This document shows, piece by piece, positions 28,270 to 37,267 of a DNA stretch of 64,000 nt; positions within the stretch are counted from its first letter, which is position 1, and each line of letters opens with the position of its first letter. Under the pieces are notes generated by a model, which saw only the letters and a list, made by a program, of their open reading frames with translations, made no database searches and was not told the DNA's origin. This DNA is from Paraburkholderia phosphatilytica (GTDB lineage Bacteria > Pseudomonadota > Gammaproteobacteria > Burkholderiales > Burkholderiaceae): positions 186,001 to 250,000 of the forward strand of contig NZ_QQOA01000002.1 in NCBI RefSeq assembly GCF_003443895.1, in the 5' to 3' direction. The position numbers were made by a program, and so were the translations under genes.

Positions 28270-28390
28270 ATCCTTGCAATCGGATGGATTTTAATTGAAT
28301 CATTGTAGGACACTCCGATAATCCATGCAATTGCATGGATTATCCTGTCTACAAGCTGCCAAAATGGATATTCCATGCGATTGCACGGAT
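28270..28390 (-). promoter_or_regulatory. hipBA promoter with three phased operator boxes
   Basis: Three related 20-bp boxes (ATCC...GCAAT...GGAT type) lie at 28270-28289, 28321-28340 and 28371-28390, with centres 51 and 50 bp apart. The middle box extends to a perfect 28-bp palindrome (28317-28344). On the minus strand -35 TTGCAT (28325-28330), 17-nt spacer and -10 TACAAT (28302-28307) form the promoter; the middle box covers the -35, and box 1 lies just after the predicted start. HipB is the presumed ligand. Confidence 0.85.
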
Positions 28391-28463
28391 TTAACCCCAG
28401 TGGACGGTGATTTTGACGATATCCTTGCGAGCGCGCAGATTTTCTACCTACCCACCCAACAAA

Positions 28464-28491
28464 AAGGGCAACGGATCCCTCCGTTGCCCTT
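28464..28491 (-). terminator. Intrinsic terminator after clpB
   Basis: A 12-bp perfect stem (28464-28475 with 28480-28491) with loop TCCC. On the minus strand the 3' arm is followed by a T-run (A-run at 28461-28465). Confidence 0.88.
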
Positions 28492-28530
28492 CGTCACAAA
28501 CAGCTCAAGCTACCCAAGCCGCCGCGTCGA

Positions 28531-31128
28531 TCAATGCACGACGCGGTCGAACATGAACTTGCCGTCCTGCACGCCCACCGGAATCACGTCCTTCGGACCG
28601 AACCTGCCGGCGAGAATCAGCTTCGCGACCGGGTTCTCGATCTCCTGCTGGATCGCGCGCTTCAACGGCCTCGCGCCGAACAGCGGATCGTAGCCCACCT
28701 TGCCGATCTGCTCGAGCGCGTCTTCCGACACGTCGAGCTGCATGTCCATCCTTGCCAGCCGCTCCTGCAGACGCTGCAACTGGATCTTCGCGATCGACTG
28801 GATGTTCGCGCGATCGAGCGCATGGAACACCACGACGTCGTCGATCCGGTTCAGGAATTCCGGGCGGAAATGCAGCTTCACTTCTTCCCACACGGCATCC
28901 TTCACCGCATCCTGCGGCTGGTCGACCATCGCCTGGATCACCTGCGAACCGAGGTTCGACGTCATCACGATCACCGTGTTCTTGAAGTCCACGGTGCGTC
29001 CCTGGCCATCGGTCATGCGGCCGTCGTCGAGCACCTGCAGCAGCACGTTGAACACATCTGGATGCGCCTTCTCGATCTCGTCCAGCAGGATCACGCTATA
29101 CGGCTTGCGGCGAACGGCCTCGGTCAGATAGCCGCCCTCTTCGTAGCCGACATAGCCCGGCGGCGCGCCGATCAGCCGCGCGACGCTGTGCTTCTCCATG
29201 AATTCGCTCATGTCGATGCGGATCAGATGCTCTTCCGAATCAAACAGGAACGACGCCAGCGCCTTGCACAGCTCGGTCTTGCCGACGCCCGTCGGCCCGA
29301 GGAACAGGAACGAACCGTACGGCCGGTTCGGGTCCGCGAGGCCAGCGCGCGAGCGGCGGATCGCATCCGCGACGGCGCTGATCGCTTCGTCCTGACCGAC
29401 CACGCGCTCGTGCAGCTTCGTCTCGATCTGCAGCAGCTTCTCGCGCTCGCCCTGCATCATCCGCGACACGGGGATGCCGGTTGCGCGCGACACCACTTCG
29501 GCGATTTCTTCCGCGCCCACCTGGGTGCGCAACAGCCGCGGACGGGTCGGATTGTTCTGCTCGCGCGCCTCGGCCTGCGCCACTTCCTTCAGCTGCGCTT
29601 CGAGCTTCGGCAGCTTGCCGTACTGCAGCTCGGCCACCTTCTCGAGCTTGCCTTCGCGTTGCAGCCGCGCGATCTCGGCGCGCGTGCGCTCGATGTCTTC
29701 CTTCAGCGCCGCGCTGCCCTGCACCGCAGCTTTCTCCGCGGTCCAGATCTCGTCGAGGTCGGCATACTCGCGGTCGAGCCGCTCGATCTCTTCCTCGATC
29801 AGTTGCAGACGCTTCTGCGACGCTTCGTCCTTCTCCTTCTTCACCGCCTCGCGCTCGATCTTCAGCTGGATACGGCGACGGTCGAGCCGGTCCATCTCTT
29901 CCGGCTTCGAGTCGATTTCCATCTTGATCTTCGACGCGGCCTCGTCGATCAGGTCGATTGCCTTGTCCGGCAGGAAACGGTCCGTGATGTAGCGATGCGA
30001 CAGCTCGGCCGCGGCGACGATCGCCGGGTCGGTGATATCGACGCCGTGGTGCAGCTCGTACTTCTCCTGCAGACCGCGCAGGATCGCGATGGTCGCCTCG
30101 ACGGACGGTTCGTCGACGAGCACCTTCTGGAAGCGGCGCTCGAGCGCGGCGTCCTTTTCGATGTACTTGCGGTATTCGTCGAGCGTGGTCGCGCCGACGC
30201 AATGCAGCTCGCCGCGCGACAGCGCCGGCTTCAGCATGTTGCCCGCATCCATCGCGCCTTCGGCCTTGCCCGCGCCGACCATCGTGTGGATTTCGTCGAT
30301 GAAGACGATGGTCTGGCCTTCGTCCTTCGCGATGTCGTTCAGCACGGCCTTCAGGCGTTCCTCGAACTCGCCGCGATACTTCGCGCCGGCGAGCAGCGCC
30401 GCCATGTCGAGCGACAGCACGCGCTTGCCCTTCAGCGTTTCCGGCACCTCGCCGTTGACGATGCGCTGCGCGAGCCCTTCAACGATCGCCGTCTTGCCGA
30501 CGCCCGGTTCGCCGATCAGCACCGGATTGTTTTTCGTGCGGCGCTGCAGGATCTGGATCGAGCGGCGGATTTCGTCGTCACGGCCGATCACCGGGTCGAG
30601 CTTGCCCGCCCGCGCCCGTTCGGTCAGGTCGATCGTGTACTTCTTGAGCGCTTCGCGCTGGCTCTCCGCGTCCTGGCTGTGCACCTGCGCGCCGCCGCGC
30701 ACAGCCGCGATGGCCGATTCGAGCGACTTGCGCGTGAGGCCGTACTGGCGCGCGAGGCGCCCGATTTCGCCTTTGTCGTCCGCGACCGCGAGCAGGAACA
30801 TCTCGCTCGCGATGAACGTGTCGTTGAGCTTCTGCGCTTCCTTGTCGGCCTGGTTCAACAGACCCGTGAGCTCGCGGCTGACCTGCACGTTGCCGTCGGT
30901 GCCCTTCACCTGCGGCAGACGCGACATCGCCTCGCTCAGGCCGCTCTGCAGCGCCTGGGTATGCACGCCCGCGCGCGACAGCAGCGAACGCGCGGAGCCA
31001 TCCTGCTGGGCGATCAGGGCCGAGAGCAGGTGAACCGGCTCGATGTACTGATTGTCACGCCCGACCGCGAGGCTCTGGGCATCCGCCAGTGCTTCCTGGA
31101 ATTTGGTGGTGAGTTTGTCGACTCTCAT
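28531..31128 (-). CDS. clpB: Protein disaggregase ClpB
   Basis: Hsp100 AAA+ hexamer that pulls proteins from aggregates with DnaK; 865 aa. The N-domain (1-145) is followed by NBD1 with Walker [14 protein letters not shown] and Walker [10 protein letters not shown], the coiled-coil middle domain (~400-530), and NBD2 with [14 protein letters not shown] and [14 protein letters not shown]. The ATG at 31128 has GGAGGT upstream. A sigma32-type promoter lies about 45-70 bp upstream, and an intrinsic terminator follows the gene. Confidence 0.98.
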   Translation of the reverse strand: MRVDKLTTKFQEALADAQSLAVGRDNQYIEPVHLLSALIAQQDGSARSLLSRAGVHTQALQSGLSEAMSRLPQVKGTDGNVQVSRELTGLLNQADKEAQKLNDTFIASEMFLLAVADDKGEIGRLARQYGLTRKSLESAIAAVRGGAQVHSQDAESQREALKKYTIDLTERARAGKLDPVIGRDDEIRRSIQILQRRTKNNPVLIGEPGVGKTAIVEGLAQRIVNGEVPETLKGKRVLSLDMAALLAGAKYRGEFEERLKAVLNDIAKDEGQTIVFIDEIHTMVGAGKAEGAMDAGNMLKPALSRGELHCVGATTLDEYRKYIEKDAALERRFQKVLVDEPSVEATIAILRGLQEKYELHHGVDITDPAIVAAAELSHRYITDRFLPDKAIDLIDEAASKIKMEIDSKPEEMDRLDRRRIQLKIEREAVKKEKDEASQKRLQLIEEEIERLDREYADLDEIWTAEKAAVQGSAALKEDIERTRAEIARLQREGKLEKVAELQYGKLPKLEAQLKEVAQAEAREQNNPTRPRLLRTQVGAEEIAEVVSRATGIPVSRMMQGEREKLLQIETKLHERVVGQDEAISAVADAIRRSRAGLADPNRPYGSFLFLGPTGVGKTELCKALASFLFDSEEHLIRIDMSEFMEKHSVARLIGAPPGYVGYEEGGYLTEAVRRKPYSVILLDEIEKAHPDVFNVLLQVLDDGRMTDGQGRTVDFKNTVIVMTSNLGSQVIQAMVDQPQDAVKDAVWEEVKLHFRPEFLNRIDDVVVFHALDRANIQSIAKIQLQRLQERLARMDMQLDVSEDALEQIGKVGYDPLFGARPLKRAIQQEIENPVAKLILAGRFGPKDVIPVGVQDGKFMFDRVVH

Positions 31129-31167
31129 TCAAGAGACCTCCAGTTTCTGAATTTCTGAATAGCACCA

Positions 31168-31195
31168 AAATGAGGCGATTTAAGTGGGTTTCAAG
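31168..31195 (-). promoter_or_regulatory. Sigma32 heat-shock promoter of clpB
   Basis: Minus strand: CTTGAAA (31189-31195), 13-nt spacer, CCTCATTT (31168-31175). This matches the RpoH consensus CTTGAAA-N13-CCCCATnT at all but one informative position. Confidence 0.88.
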
Positions 31196-31516
31196 CGCTT
31201 TTTTCGTGACAAACTGCAAAATCTTGGCCAGGCCGAAGTTTGGTCCGTTCCGGATCGCGACGACCACGTGACGACCGCATCACACGGCGACTCTGTCTGC
31301 ATCCATGACCGCCTGCAGGTCGACGGGTTCATACGTTTCATTGCCCCTGCCTGCGGCAAGGCCGCCCCGTATTCATACGACATCGCGTGATAAGCTGACT
31401 TGATCCGCGTCACATTGCGGCAGTATGCGCGCGCGTGCACGACGCGAGAAGGCAAACGGCCGCCGCCGTTCCAGGCCTGCCGCCGTCGCAGCAGGCCGTC
31501 ATCCAGCCGTCATCGT
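31196..31516. other. Divergent intergenic region clpB / truncated haemoglobin
   Basis: Non-coding stretch upstream of the clpB heat-shock promoter. A possible plus-strand promoter for the globin (TTGATC near 31400 with a poor -10) is too weak to claim. Nothing else was recognised. Confidence 0.4.
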
Positions 31517-32086
31517 ATGAAGCCGTCTTTTCCTCCCGCCGAAGCCGTCGAACGGCAAGCCGAGCCGACTCCGGACAACATCCGCGAGCTGGTGGACGCG
31601 TTCTACCGGCGCGTGCGCGCCGATGCGCTGCTCGGTCCGATCTTCGGCGCCGCGCTCGACGGCCGCTGGGAAGAGCATATGCCTAAGATGACCGCGTTCT
31701 GGTCGAGCCTCGTGCTTGGCGCGAAGCAGTATCGCGGCAACGTGCAGCAGGCCCATGCGCCGCTGCCGGGCATCGAGCCGCGTCATTTCAGCCACTGGCT
31801 GTATCTGTTCCTCGATACGGTCGAAGGCCGTTACGAGCCCGCCGCGGCGGTGCGCTTCATGGAGCCGGCGCTGCGCATCGCGCAGAGCCTTCAGCTGAGC
31901 CGTTTCGGCTGGGATTACCAGATTCCGGCGGAGCAGCAGGCGCTGCTCGATCGCGTCGCGCCGCGGCTGCCGCGCGAAGGCGACGACGAGCGCGACGCGG
32001 CAGCGAAGCGGCCGCGCGGCGAGCCGTTCCCGGCGAAGATCATCGGGCGTCCGCTCGACGAACCGGACACTGACGATAACGTGTGA
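31517..32086 (+). CDS. Group III truncated haemoglobin
   Basis: 2-on-2 globin, 189 aa. The family block RELVDAFYRRVRADALLGPIF is followed by WEEHMPKMTAFWSSLVLG, then APLPGIEPRHFSHWLYLFLDTV with the proximal-His region, as in Campylobacter Ctb-type (group III) proteins that bind O2 or NO. The polar C-terminal tail (~50 residues after RLPREGDDERD) is longer than usual. I chose the ATG giving MKPSFPPAEAV; earlier in-frame starts add Arg-rich sequence. Stands alone, convergent with moaE. Confidence 0.88.
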   Translation: MKPSFPPAEAVERQAEPTPDNIRELVDAFYRRVRADALLGPIFGAALDGRWEEHMPKMTAFWSSLVLGAKQYRGNVQQAHAPLPGIEPRHFSHWLYLFLDTVEGRYEPAAAVRFMEPALRIAQSLQLSRFGWDYQIPAEQQALLDRVAPRLPREGDDERDAAAKRPRGEPFPAKIIGRPLDEPDTDDNV

Positions 32087-32130
32087 GCGTGCTTATTCGC
32101 TGCTCTTTCGGGCAGTAGCAGTACAGCAGT

Positions 32131-32583
32131 TCAACGCTCCCAGCGCGCCATCGCCGCGTCATCCGACACGCGCGCGTCCACCCAGCGCTCGCCGTCCGGC
32201 GTCTTTTCCTTCTTCCAGAACGGCGCCTGGGTCTTCAGATAGTCCATCACGAACTCGCACGACGCGAACGCGTCGCCGCGATGCGCGGCCGTGGTCGCGA
32301 CCAGCACGATCTGGTCGAGCGGCACGAGCTTGCCGACCCGATGCACGATCAGCACGTCGATGCCCGGCCAGCGCTCGCGCGCTTCATCGACGATCGCTTC
32401 GAGCGACTTTTCGGTCATGCCCGGATAGTGTTCGAGCTCCATCGTCTCGATCGCGCTGCCGTCGTTCAGATCGCGTACGGTGCCGACGAAGCACGCGACC
32501 GCGCCGATCTTCGGATTGCGCGCGCGCAGCGCCGCCACTTCGGCGCTCAGGTCGAAATCCCCGGTTTGCACGCGTACGGTCAT
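32131..32583 (-). CDS. moaE: Molybdopterin synthase catalytic subunit
   Basis: Large subunit of MPT synthase, 150 aa, which adds dithiolene sulfur to precursor Z using MoaD thiocarboxylate. Visible motifs are GAVACFVGTVRD, MELEHYPGMTE, VLIVHRVGKLVPLDQIVLVA and the active-site region HRGDAFASCEFVMDYLKTQAPFWKKE (split, ~105-130). AAGGAG precedes the ATG. It is last in moeA-moaD-moaE. Confidence 0.96.
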   Translation of the reverse strand: MTVRVQTGDFDLSAEVAALRARNPKIGAVACFVGTVRDLNDGSAIETMELEHYPGMTEKSLEAIVDEARERWPGIDVLIVHRVGKLVPLDQIVLVATTAAHRGDAFASCEFVMDYLKTQAPFWKKEKTPDGERWVDARVSDDAAMARWER

Positions 32584-32622
32584 CGCTCGATTCTCCTTGC
32601 GTTCGTGCCGTGGTGGATGCGC

Positions 32623-32880
32623 TCAGCCTCCCGTCACGGGCGGAAAGAACGCGACCTCGCAGCCGTCCGTGAGGCGCGTGCCAGCATCGGTCATCTCGTG
32701 GTTGCACGCCATGCGTAGCGCGCGCCCCTCGGCGAGCGTCTCGGCCCACGCGCCGCCGCGCGTGCGCAGCCATGCGCGCACGTCGCCAACGGTCGCGACG
32801 CCTTCCGGCACAGTCACCGTTTCGTCTGCCTTGCCGAGCGCTTCCCGCACACTCGCGAAATATCGAAGGTCGATCTTCAT
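32623..32880 (-). CDS. moaD: Molybdopterin synthase sulfur carrier subunit
   Basis: Ubiquitin-like sulfur carrier, 85 aa from ATG at 32880 (MKIDLRYFASVREALG), ending in the obligatory Gly-Gly (FFPPVTGG) that becomes a thiocarboxylate. GTGs at 32883 and 32889 are alternatives adding 1-3 residues. It begins 11 bp after the moeA stop and is followed by moaE, its partner, after 39 bp. Confidence 0.95.
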   Translation of the reverse strand: MKIDLRYFASVREALGKADETVTVPEGVATVGDVRAWLRTRGGAWAETLAEGRALRMACNHEMTDAGTRLTDGCEVAFFPPVTGG

Positions 32881-32890
32881 CACTACCACG

Positions 32891-34162
32891 TCAGTTCAGC
32901 AGTTCGGAAAAAGGAATGAAGCGGACCGTCTCGCCCGCCGTGATCGGATGGTTCGGCGGATTGTCGATCAGGCCGTCGCCCCACACGGTCGAGGTCAGCA
33001 CGGCCGAGCTCTGGTTCGAGTACAGGTCGAGGCCGCCCGCGGGATTGATCCGCGCGCGCAGAAACTCGTTGCGCCGGTCGCCCTTCGACTGCGTGAAGTC
33101 CGCGCGCAGCGTGACCGCGCGCGGCGCGACGGTCTGCACGCCGGCGAGGCGCAGCACGAACGGCCGCACGAACAGCAGGAAGGTGACGAAGCTCGACACC
33201 GGGTTGCCCGGCAGGCCGATGAAGAATGCTTCGCTTTCCTGCGCCGCGTCGGCACCTGCTTTGGCACCCTCGCGCCGCACCGCGCCGAACGCCAGCGGCT
33301 TGCCCGGCTTCATCGCGATCTGCCACATCGTGAGCCGCCCTTCGGCTTCGACGGCGGGCTTCACGTGATCTTCCTCGCCCACCGACACGCCACCGCACGT
33401 GACGATCAGATCGTGCTCGCGCGCCGCTTCGCGCAGCGTCGCGCGGGTCGCATCGAGCTGGTCGCGCACGATGCCGTAATCGGTGATCTCGCAGCCGAGC
33501 TTCTGCAGCAGCCCGCGCAGCGTGAAGCGGTTCGAGTTGTAGATCGCGCCGGGCTTGAGCGGCTCGCCGGGCATCGTCAGTTCGTCGCCGGTGAAGAACA
33601 CCGCGACCTTCACGCGCCGCATCACGTGCAGTTCCGCGCAGCCCACCGACGCCGCGAGCCCGAGCGCCGCCGGCGTGAGGCGCGTGCCGGCCGGCAGGAT
33701 CGTCGAGCCGCTGCGGATGTCCGCGCCCTGCTTCGTGATCCACTCGCCGGCAACGGGCGTGTGCAGGATCGTCACGGTGTCGCCGGCGGTTTCGGTCTGT
33801 TCCTGCATCACGATCGCATCGGCGCCGGGCGGCACCGTCGCGCCGGTGAAAATGCGTGCCGCCGCGCCCGCGGCGAGCGGCTGCGGCGCGTGTCCGGCGG
33901 GAATGCGCTGCGAAACGGGCAGACGCCGGTCGCCGGACGCGAGATCGGCGACGCGCACCGCGTAGCCGTCCATCGCGCTGGTGTTCATCGGCGGCACGTC
34001 GAGCGGCGACACGACGTCCGCTGCGAGCACGCGGTTCAACGCGTCGAGCGTCGGCAGCGTTTCCGTTCCGCCGACGGGGCGGGCGCCGTCGAGCAGCGTC
34101 GCGAGCGCCTCGGCGGTCGAGATCATCGGCGCGCGGGGCGCCGCTTGAGTGGGCGTGGACAT
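32891..34162 (-). CDS. moeA: Molybdopterin molybdenumtransferase MoeA
   Basis: Inserts molybdate into adenylylated molybdopterin; 423 aa. Family features are MNTSAMDGYAVR, the GDxRLPVSQRIPAGHAP linker, IFTGATVPPGADAIVMQE, and the MoCF-type TCGGVSVGEEDHVK and IGLPGNPVSSFV motifs. The start is uncertain: ATG 34162 has GGA upstream at 6-8 nt and was chosen; ATG 34174 (MHGSMSTP) is the alternative. A TACAAT -10 lies at 34193-34198 on this strand. Leads the moeA-moaD-moaE unit. Confidence 0.95.
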   Translation of the reverse strand: MSTPTQAAPRAPMISTAEALATLLDGARPVGGTETLPTLDALNRVLAADVVSPLDVPPMNTSAMDGYAVRVADLASGDRRLPVSQRIPAGHAPQPLAAGAAARIFTGATVPPGADAIVMQEQTETAGDTVTILHTPVAGEWITKQGADIRSGSTILPAGTRLTPAALGLAASVGCAELHVMRRVKVAVFFTGDELTMPGEPLKPGAIYNSNRFTLRGLLQKLGCEITDYGIVRDQLDATRATLREAAREHDLIVTCGGVSVGEEDHVKPAVEAEGRLTMWQIAMKPGKPLAFGAVRREGAKAGADAAQESEAFFIGLPGNPVSSFVTFLLFVRPFVLRLAGVQTVAPRAVTLRADFTQSKGDRRNEFLRARINPAGGLDLYSNQSSAVLTSTVWGDGLIDNPPNHPITAGETVRFIPFSELLN

Positions 34163-34276
34163 CGATCCGTGCATGCGTGAGCAGAAAGGATCATTGTAGC
34201 GGCGCGCGGGCGGTGCGTTGGGTCCGCATCGCCCGAATGCACATTCAAGCGCGCATTCAGCTGCTTATTCGACGGC

Positions 34277-35734
34277 TTATGCGGCGTCGGCCGTGTGCGT
34301 GGCGACGAACGCCTTCACCTGTTGCGCATCCGCCGGCAGCACCTCGAAGCGCTGCGGCAGCGCTTCGAGTCCGACGAACGTGGCCGGCCGCTCCGGCTCG
34401 CGTTCGAGCGCCTCGCGGATCGTCTCGCCGAACTTGATCGGCTGCGCGGTCTCGAGCACGATCATCGGGATGCCCGGCTGCAGATGCTCGCGCGCCACCT
34501 TCACGCCGTCCGCCGTGTGCGTGTCGATCATCGTGTCGTACTGCTGGAACACGTCGCGGATCGCGTCGACACGATCGTCATGGCTGCTGCGTCCGGACAC
34601 GAATCCGAACTGCTGCACCCGCGTGAAATCGCCACTTGCGGCAAGGTCGAAGCCGCCCTTCTCCTCGACGTCGCGGAACAGCTGCAACACCCGCGCCGGA
34701 TCGCGGCCGAGCAGATCGAACACGAAGCGCTCGAAGTTCGACGCCTTCGAGATGTCCATGCTCGGGCTGCTCGTGTGATACGTCTCCTTCGCTTCGCGCA
34801 CGCGGTAGATACCCGTGCGGAAGAACTCGTCGAGCACGTCGTTCTCGTTCGTCGCGACGACGAGCTTCTCGATCGGCAGGCCCATCATGCGCGCGATGTG
34901 CCCCGCGCAGACGTTGCCGAAATTGCCCGACGGCACGGTGAACGACACGCGTTCGTCGTTCGACTTCGTCGCGGCGAAATAGCCCTTGAAGTAGTAGACG
35001 ACCTGCGCGACCACGCGCGCCCAGTTGATCGAGTTGACCGTGCCGATCTTGTGCTTCGCCTTGAACGCGTGATCGTTCGACACCGCCTTGACGATGTCCT
35101 GGCACTGGTCGAAGTTGCCTTCGATCGCGAGGTTGAAGATGTTCGGGTCCTGCAGGCTGTACATCTGCGCGGTCTGGAACGCGCTCATCTTTTTGTGCGG
35201 CGACAGCATGAACACGCGCACGCCGGTCTTGCCGCGCATCGCGTATTCGGCTGCGCTGCCGGTGTCGCCGGAAGTGGCGCCCAGGATGTTCAGCGTCTCG
35301 CCGTGCTTCTTCAGCGTGTACTCGAACAGGTTGCCGAGCAGCTGCATCGCCATGTCCTTGAACGCGAGCGTCGGGCCGTTCGACAGCTCCAGCAGCGACA
35401 GCGGCGCGCCGTTCTCAACGCCGAGCGTTTTCAGCGGCGTGATCTGCTGCGCACTCTCGTCGTTGCGCACGTTGCAGTAGGTCGCGGCGGTGTAGGTGCG
35501 CTGCGCGAGATCGCGCAGGTCGGCGGCGGGAATGTCGTCGCTGAATTTCGACAGCACCTCGAACGCGAGGTCCGCGTAAGACAGCGCGCGCCAGCGCGCG
35601 AGTTCGTCGGCACTCACCCGCGGATACTGCGCCGGCAGGTACAGGCCGCCGTCTTTCGCGAGGCCGCCGAGCAGGATGTCCGAGAACGTATGGCGCTCGC
35701 CCGCTCCGGCGCCGCGCGTGGAAATGTAATTCAT
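34277..35734 (-). CDS. thrC: Threonine synthase
   Basis: PLP enzyme converting O-phosphohomoserine to threonine, 485 aa of the long bacterial type, starting MNYISTRGAG. PLP Lys lies in GPTLAFKDMAMQLLG (~residue 110-125); the phosphate/PLP-binding blocks LGATSGDTGSAAEYA and FTVPSGNFGNVCAGHIA are clear. The start at 35734 was chosen because upstream in-frame residues are not conserved. Lies 129 bp downstream of hom; both make threonine from aspartate semialdehyde. Confidence 0.97.
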   Translation of the reverse strand: MNYISTRGAGAGERHTFSDILLGGLAKDGGLYLPAQYPRVSADELARWRALSYADLAFEVLSKFSDDIPAADLRDLAQRTYTAATYCNVRNDESAQQITPLKTLGVENGAPLSLLELSNGPTLAFKDMAMQLLGNLFEYTLKKHGETLNILGATSGDTGSAAEYAMRGKTGVRVFMLSPHKKMSAFQTAQMYSLQDPNIFNLAIEGNFDQCQDIVKAVSNDHAFKAKHKIGTVNSINWARVVAQVVYYFKGYFAATKSNDERVSFTVPSGNFGNVCAGHIARMMGLPIEKLVVATNENDVLDEFFRTGIYRVREAKETYHTSSPSMDISKASNFERFVFDLLGRDPARVLQLFRDVEEKGGFDLAASGDFTRVQQFGFVSGRSSHDDRVDAIRDVFQQYDTMIDTHTADGVKVAREHLQPGIPMIVLETAQPIKFGETIREALEREPERPATFVGLEALPQRFEVLPADAQQVKAFVATHTADAA

Positions 35735-35863
35735 CTGTCTGACCTTGTTGAACCCCGCGCGAATCGTTCGGGGTGCATTGCGTTGAGCCGAGTCGTGGTT
35801 GGGAACGCCCGGGAAAGCCTGCCGGGCACGCACGGAACGCGCCCGGCGCGCCTCAGCGAAGCT

Positions 35864-37195
35864 TCAGTTGAGCGACTCCATGCGCAGCTTCGTCACCTTC
35901 GACACGACCGTCTGCAGCGCCTCGATACGCGCAATCGCCGCGTTGACCTGCTTTTCGACCGTCTCGTGCGTGATCAGGATGATGTCGGTCTCGCCCTTGT
36001 GCGCGGCGTCGACCTGCTCCGATTCTTTCTGCAGCAACGCGTCGATCGAAATGCCCGCGTCCGCGAGAATGCGCGTGATGTCGGCGAGCACGCCGGTCAC
36101 ATCCGCCACACGCAGACGCAGGTAATAGCCGCTCGTCACTTCGTCGATCGGCAGGATCGGCGTGCTGGACAGGCGGTCCGGCTGGAACGCGAGATGCGGC
36201 ACGCGGTGCTCGGGGTCGGCGGTATGCAGGCGCGTCACGTCGACCAGATCGGCGACCACGGCGGACGCCGTCGGCTCCGCGCCCGCGCCCTTGCCGTAGT
36301 AGAGCGTCGTGCCGACCGCATCGCCATGCACGACGACTGCGTTCATCGCGCCTTCCACGTTCGCGAGCAGGCGCTTCGCCGGAATCAGCGTGGGGTGCAC
36401 GCGCAGCTCGATGCCCTTCGGCGAGCGGCGCGCGATGCCGAGCAGCTTGATCCGGTAACCGAGCTCTTCCGCGTACTTGATGTCGATCGCGGCGAGCTTG
36501 CTGATGCCTTCCACGTACGCCTTGTCGAACTGCACCGGCACACCGAACGCGATCGCGCTCATGATCGTCGCCTTGTGCGCGGCGTCGACACCTTCGATGT
36601 CGAAGGTCGGGTCCGCTTCCGCGTAGCCCAGTTCCTGCGCGGCCTTCAGCGCGGTCGCGAAGTCGAGGCCGCGGTCGCGCATCTCCGACAGGATGTAGTT
36701 CGTCGTGCCGTTGATGATGCCGGCGATGTAGCCGATCTGGTTGGCCGTGAGGCCCTCGCGCAGCGCCTTGATGATCGGGATGCCGCCCGCCACCGCCGCC
36801 TCGAACGCGACCATCACGCCGTTCGCGCGCGCTGCCTCGAAGATCTCGGTGCCGTGCACCGCGAGCAGCGCCTTGTTCGCCGTCACCACATGCTTGCGGT
36901 TCTTGATCGCGCGCAGCACGAGTTCGCGTGCGATGCCCGTACCGCCGATCATCTCGGCGACGATCGCGATGGACGGATCGTCGACCACCGCGTTGAAGTC
37001 GTCGGTGACTTCGACGGTGCCCGCTTCGTTGCCGAGGGCCGCTGTGGCTTTCGCCGGATTGCGCACGGCGATGCGCGCAATCTCGATGCCGCGGCCCGCG
37101 CGACGTTTGATCTCATCCTGATTGCGGCGCAGTACCGTGAAGGTGCCGCTGCCTACCGTGCCGAAGCCCAGCAGTCCAACTCTGATCGGTTCCAT
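35864..37195 (-). CDS. hom: Homoserine dehydrogenase
   Basis: NAD(P)-dependent reduction of aspartate semialdehyde to homoserine, 443 aa. N-terminal Rossmann motif GLLGFGTVGSGTF, substrate block VAGGIPIIKALREGLTANQI and TTNYILSEM, and a C-terminal ACT domain (YYLRLRVADVTGVLADI) implying threonine feedback. Monofunctional, without an aspartokinase domain. Same strand as alaC (72 bp upstream) and thrC. Confidence 0.97.
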   Translation of the reverse strand: MEPIRVGLLGFGTVGSGTFTVLRRNQDEIKRRAGRGIEIARIAVRNPAKATAALGNEAGTVEVTDDFNAVVDDPSIAIVAEMIGGTGIARELVLRAIKNRKHVVTANKALLAVHGTEIFEAARANGVMVAFEAAVAGGIPIIKALREGLTANQIGYIAGIINGTTNYILSEMRDRGLDFATALKAAQELGYAEADPTFDIEGVDAAHKATIMSAIAFGVPVQFDKAYVEGISKLAAIDIKYAEELGYRIKLLGIARRSPKGIELRVHPTLIPAKRLLANVEGAMNAVVVHGDAVGTTLYYGKGAGAEPTASAVVADLVDVTRLHTADPEHRVPHLAFQPDRLSSTPILPIDEVTSGYYLRLRVADVTGVLADITRILADAGISIDALLQKESEQVDAAHKGETDIILITHETVEKQVNAAIARIEALQTVVSKVTKLRMESLN

Positions 37196-37267
37196 GCAGC
37201 GTGTATGTCGATTAAGTGATTGAAATTCCGTCCTGCATCCGCTCTACCGTGCCCGTATGGAGCGCGC

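Noticed and set aside
26505..28390. hipBA as a recently transferred island
   Set aside because: No integrase, flanking repeats or tRNA, and codon use looks like the neighbours; transfer is possible but not supported here.
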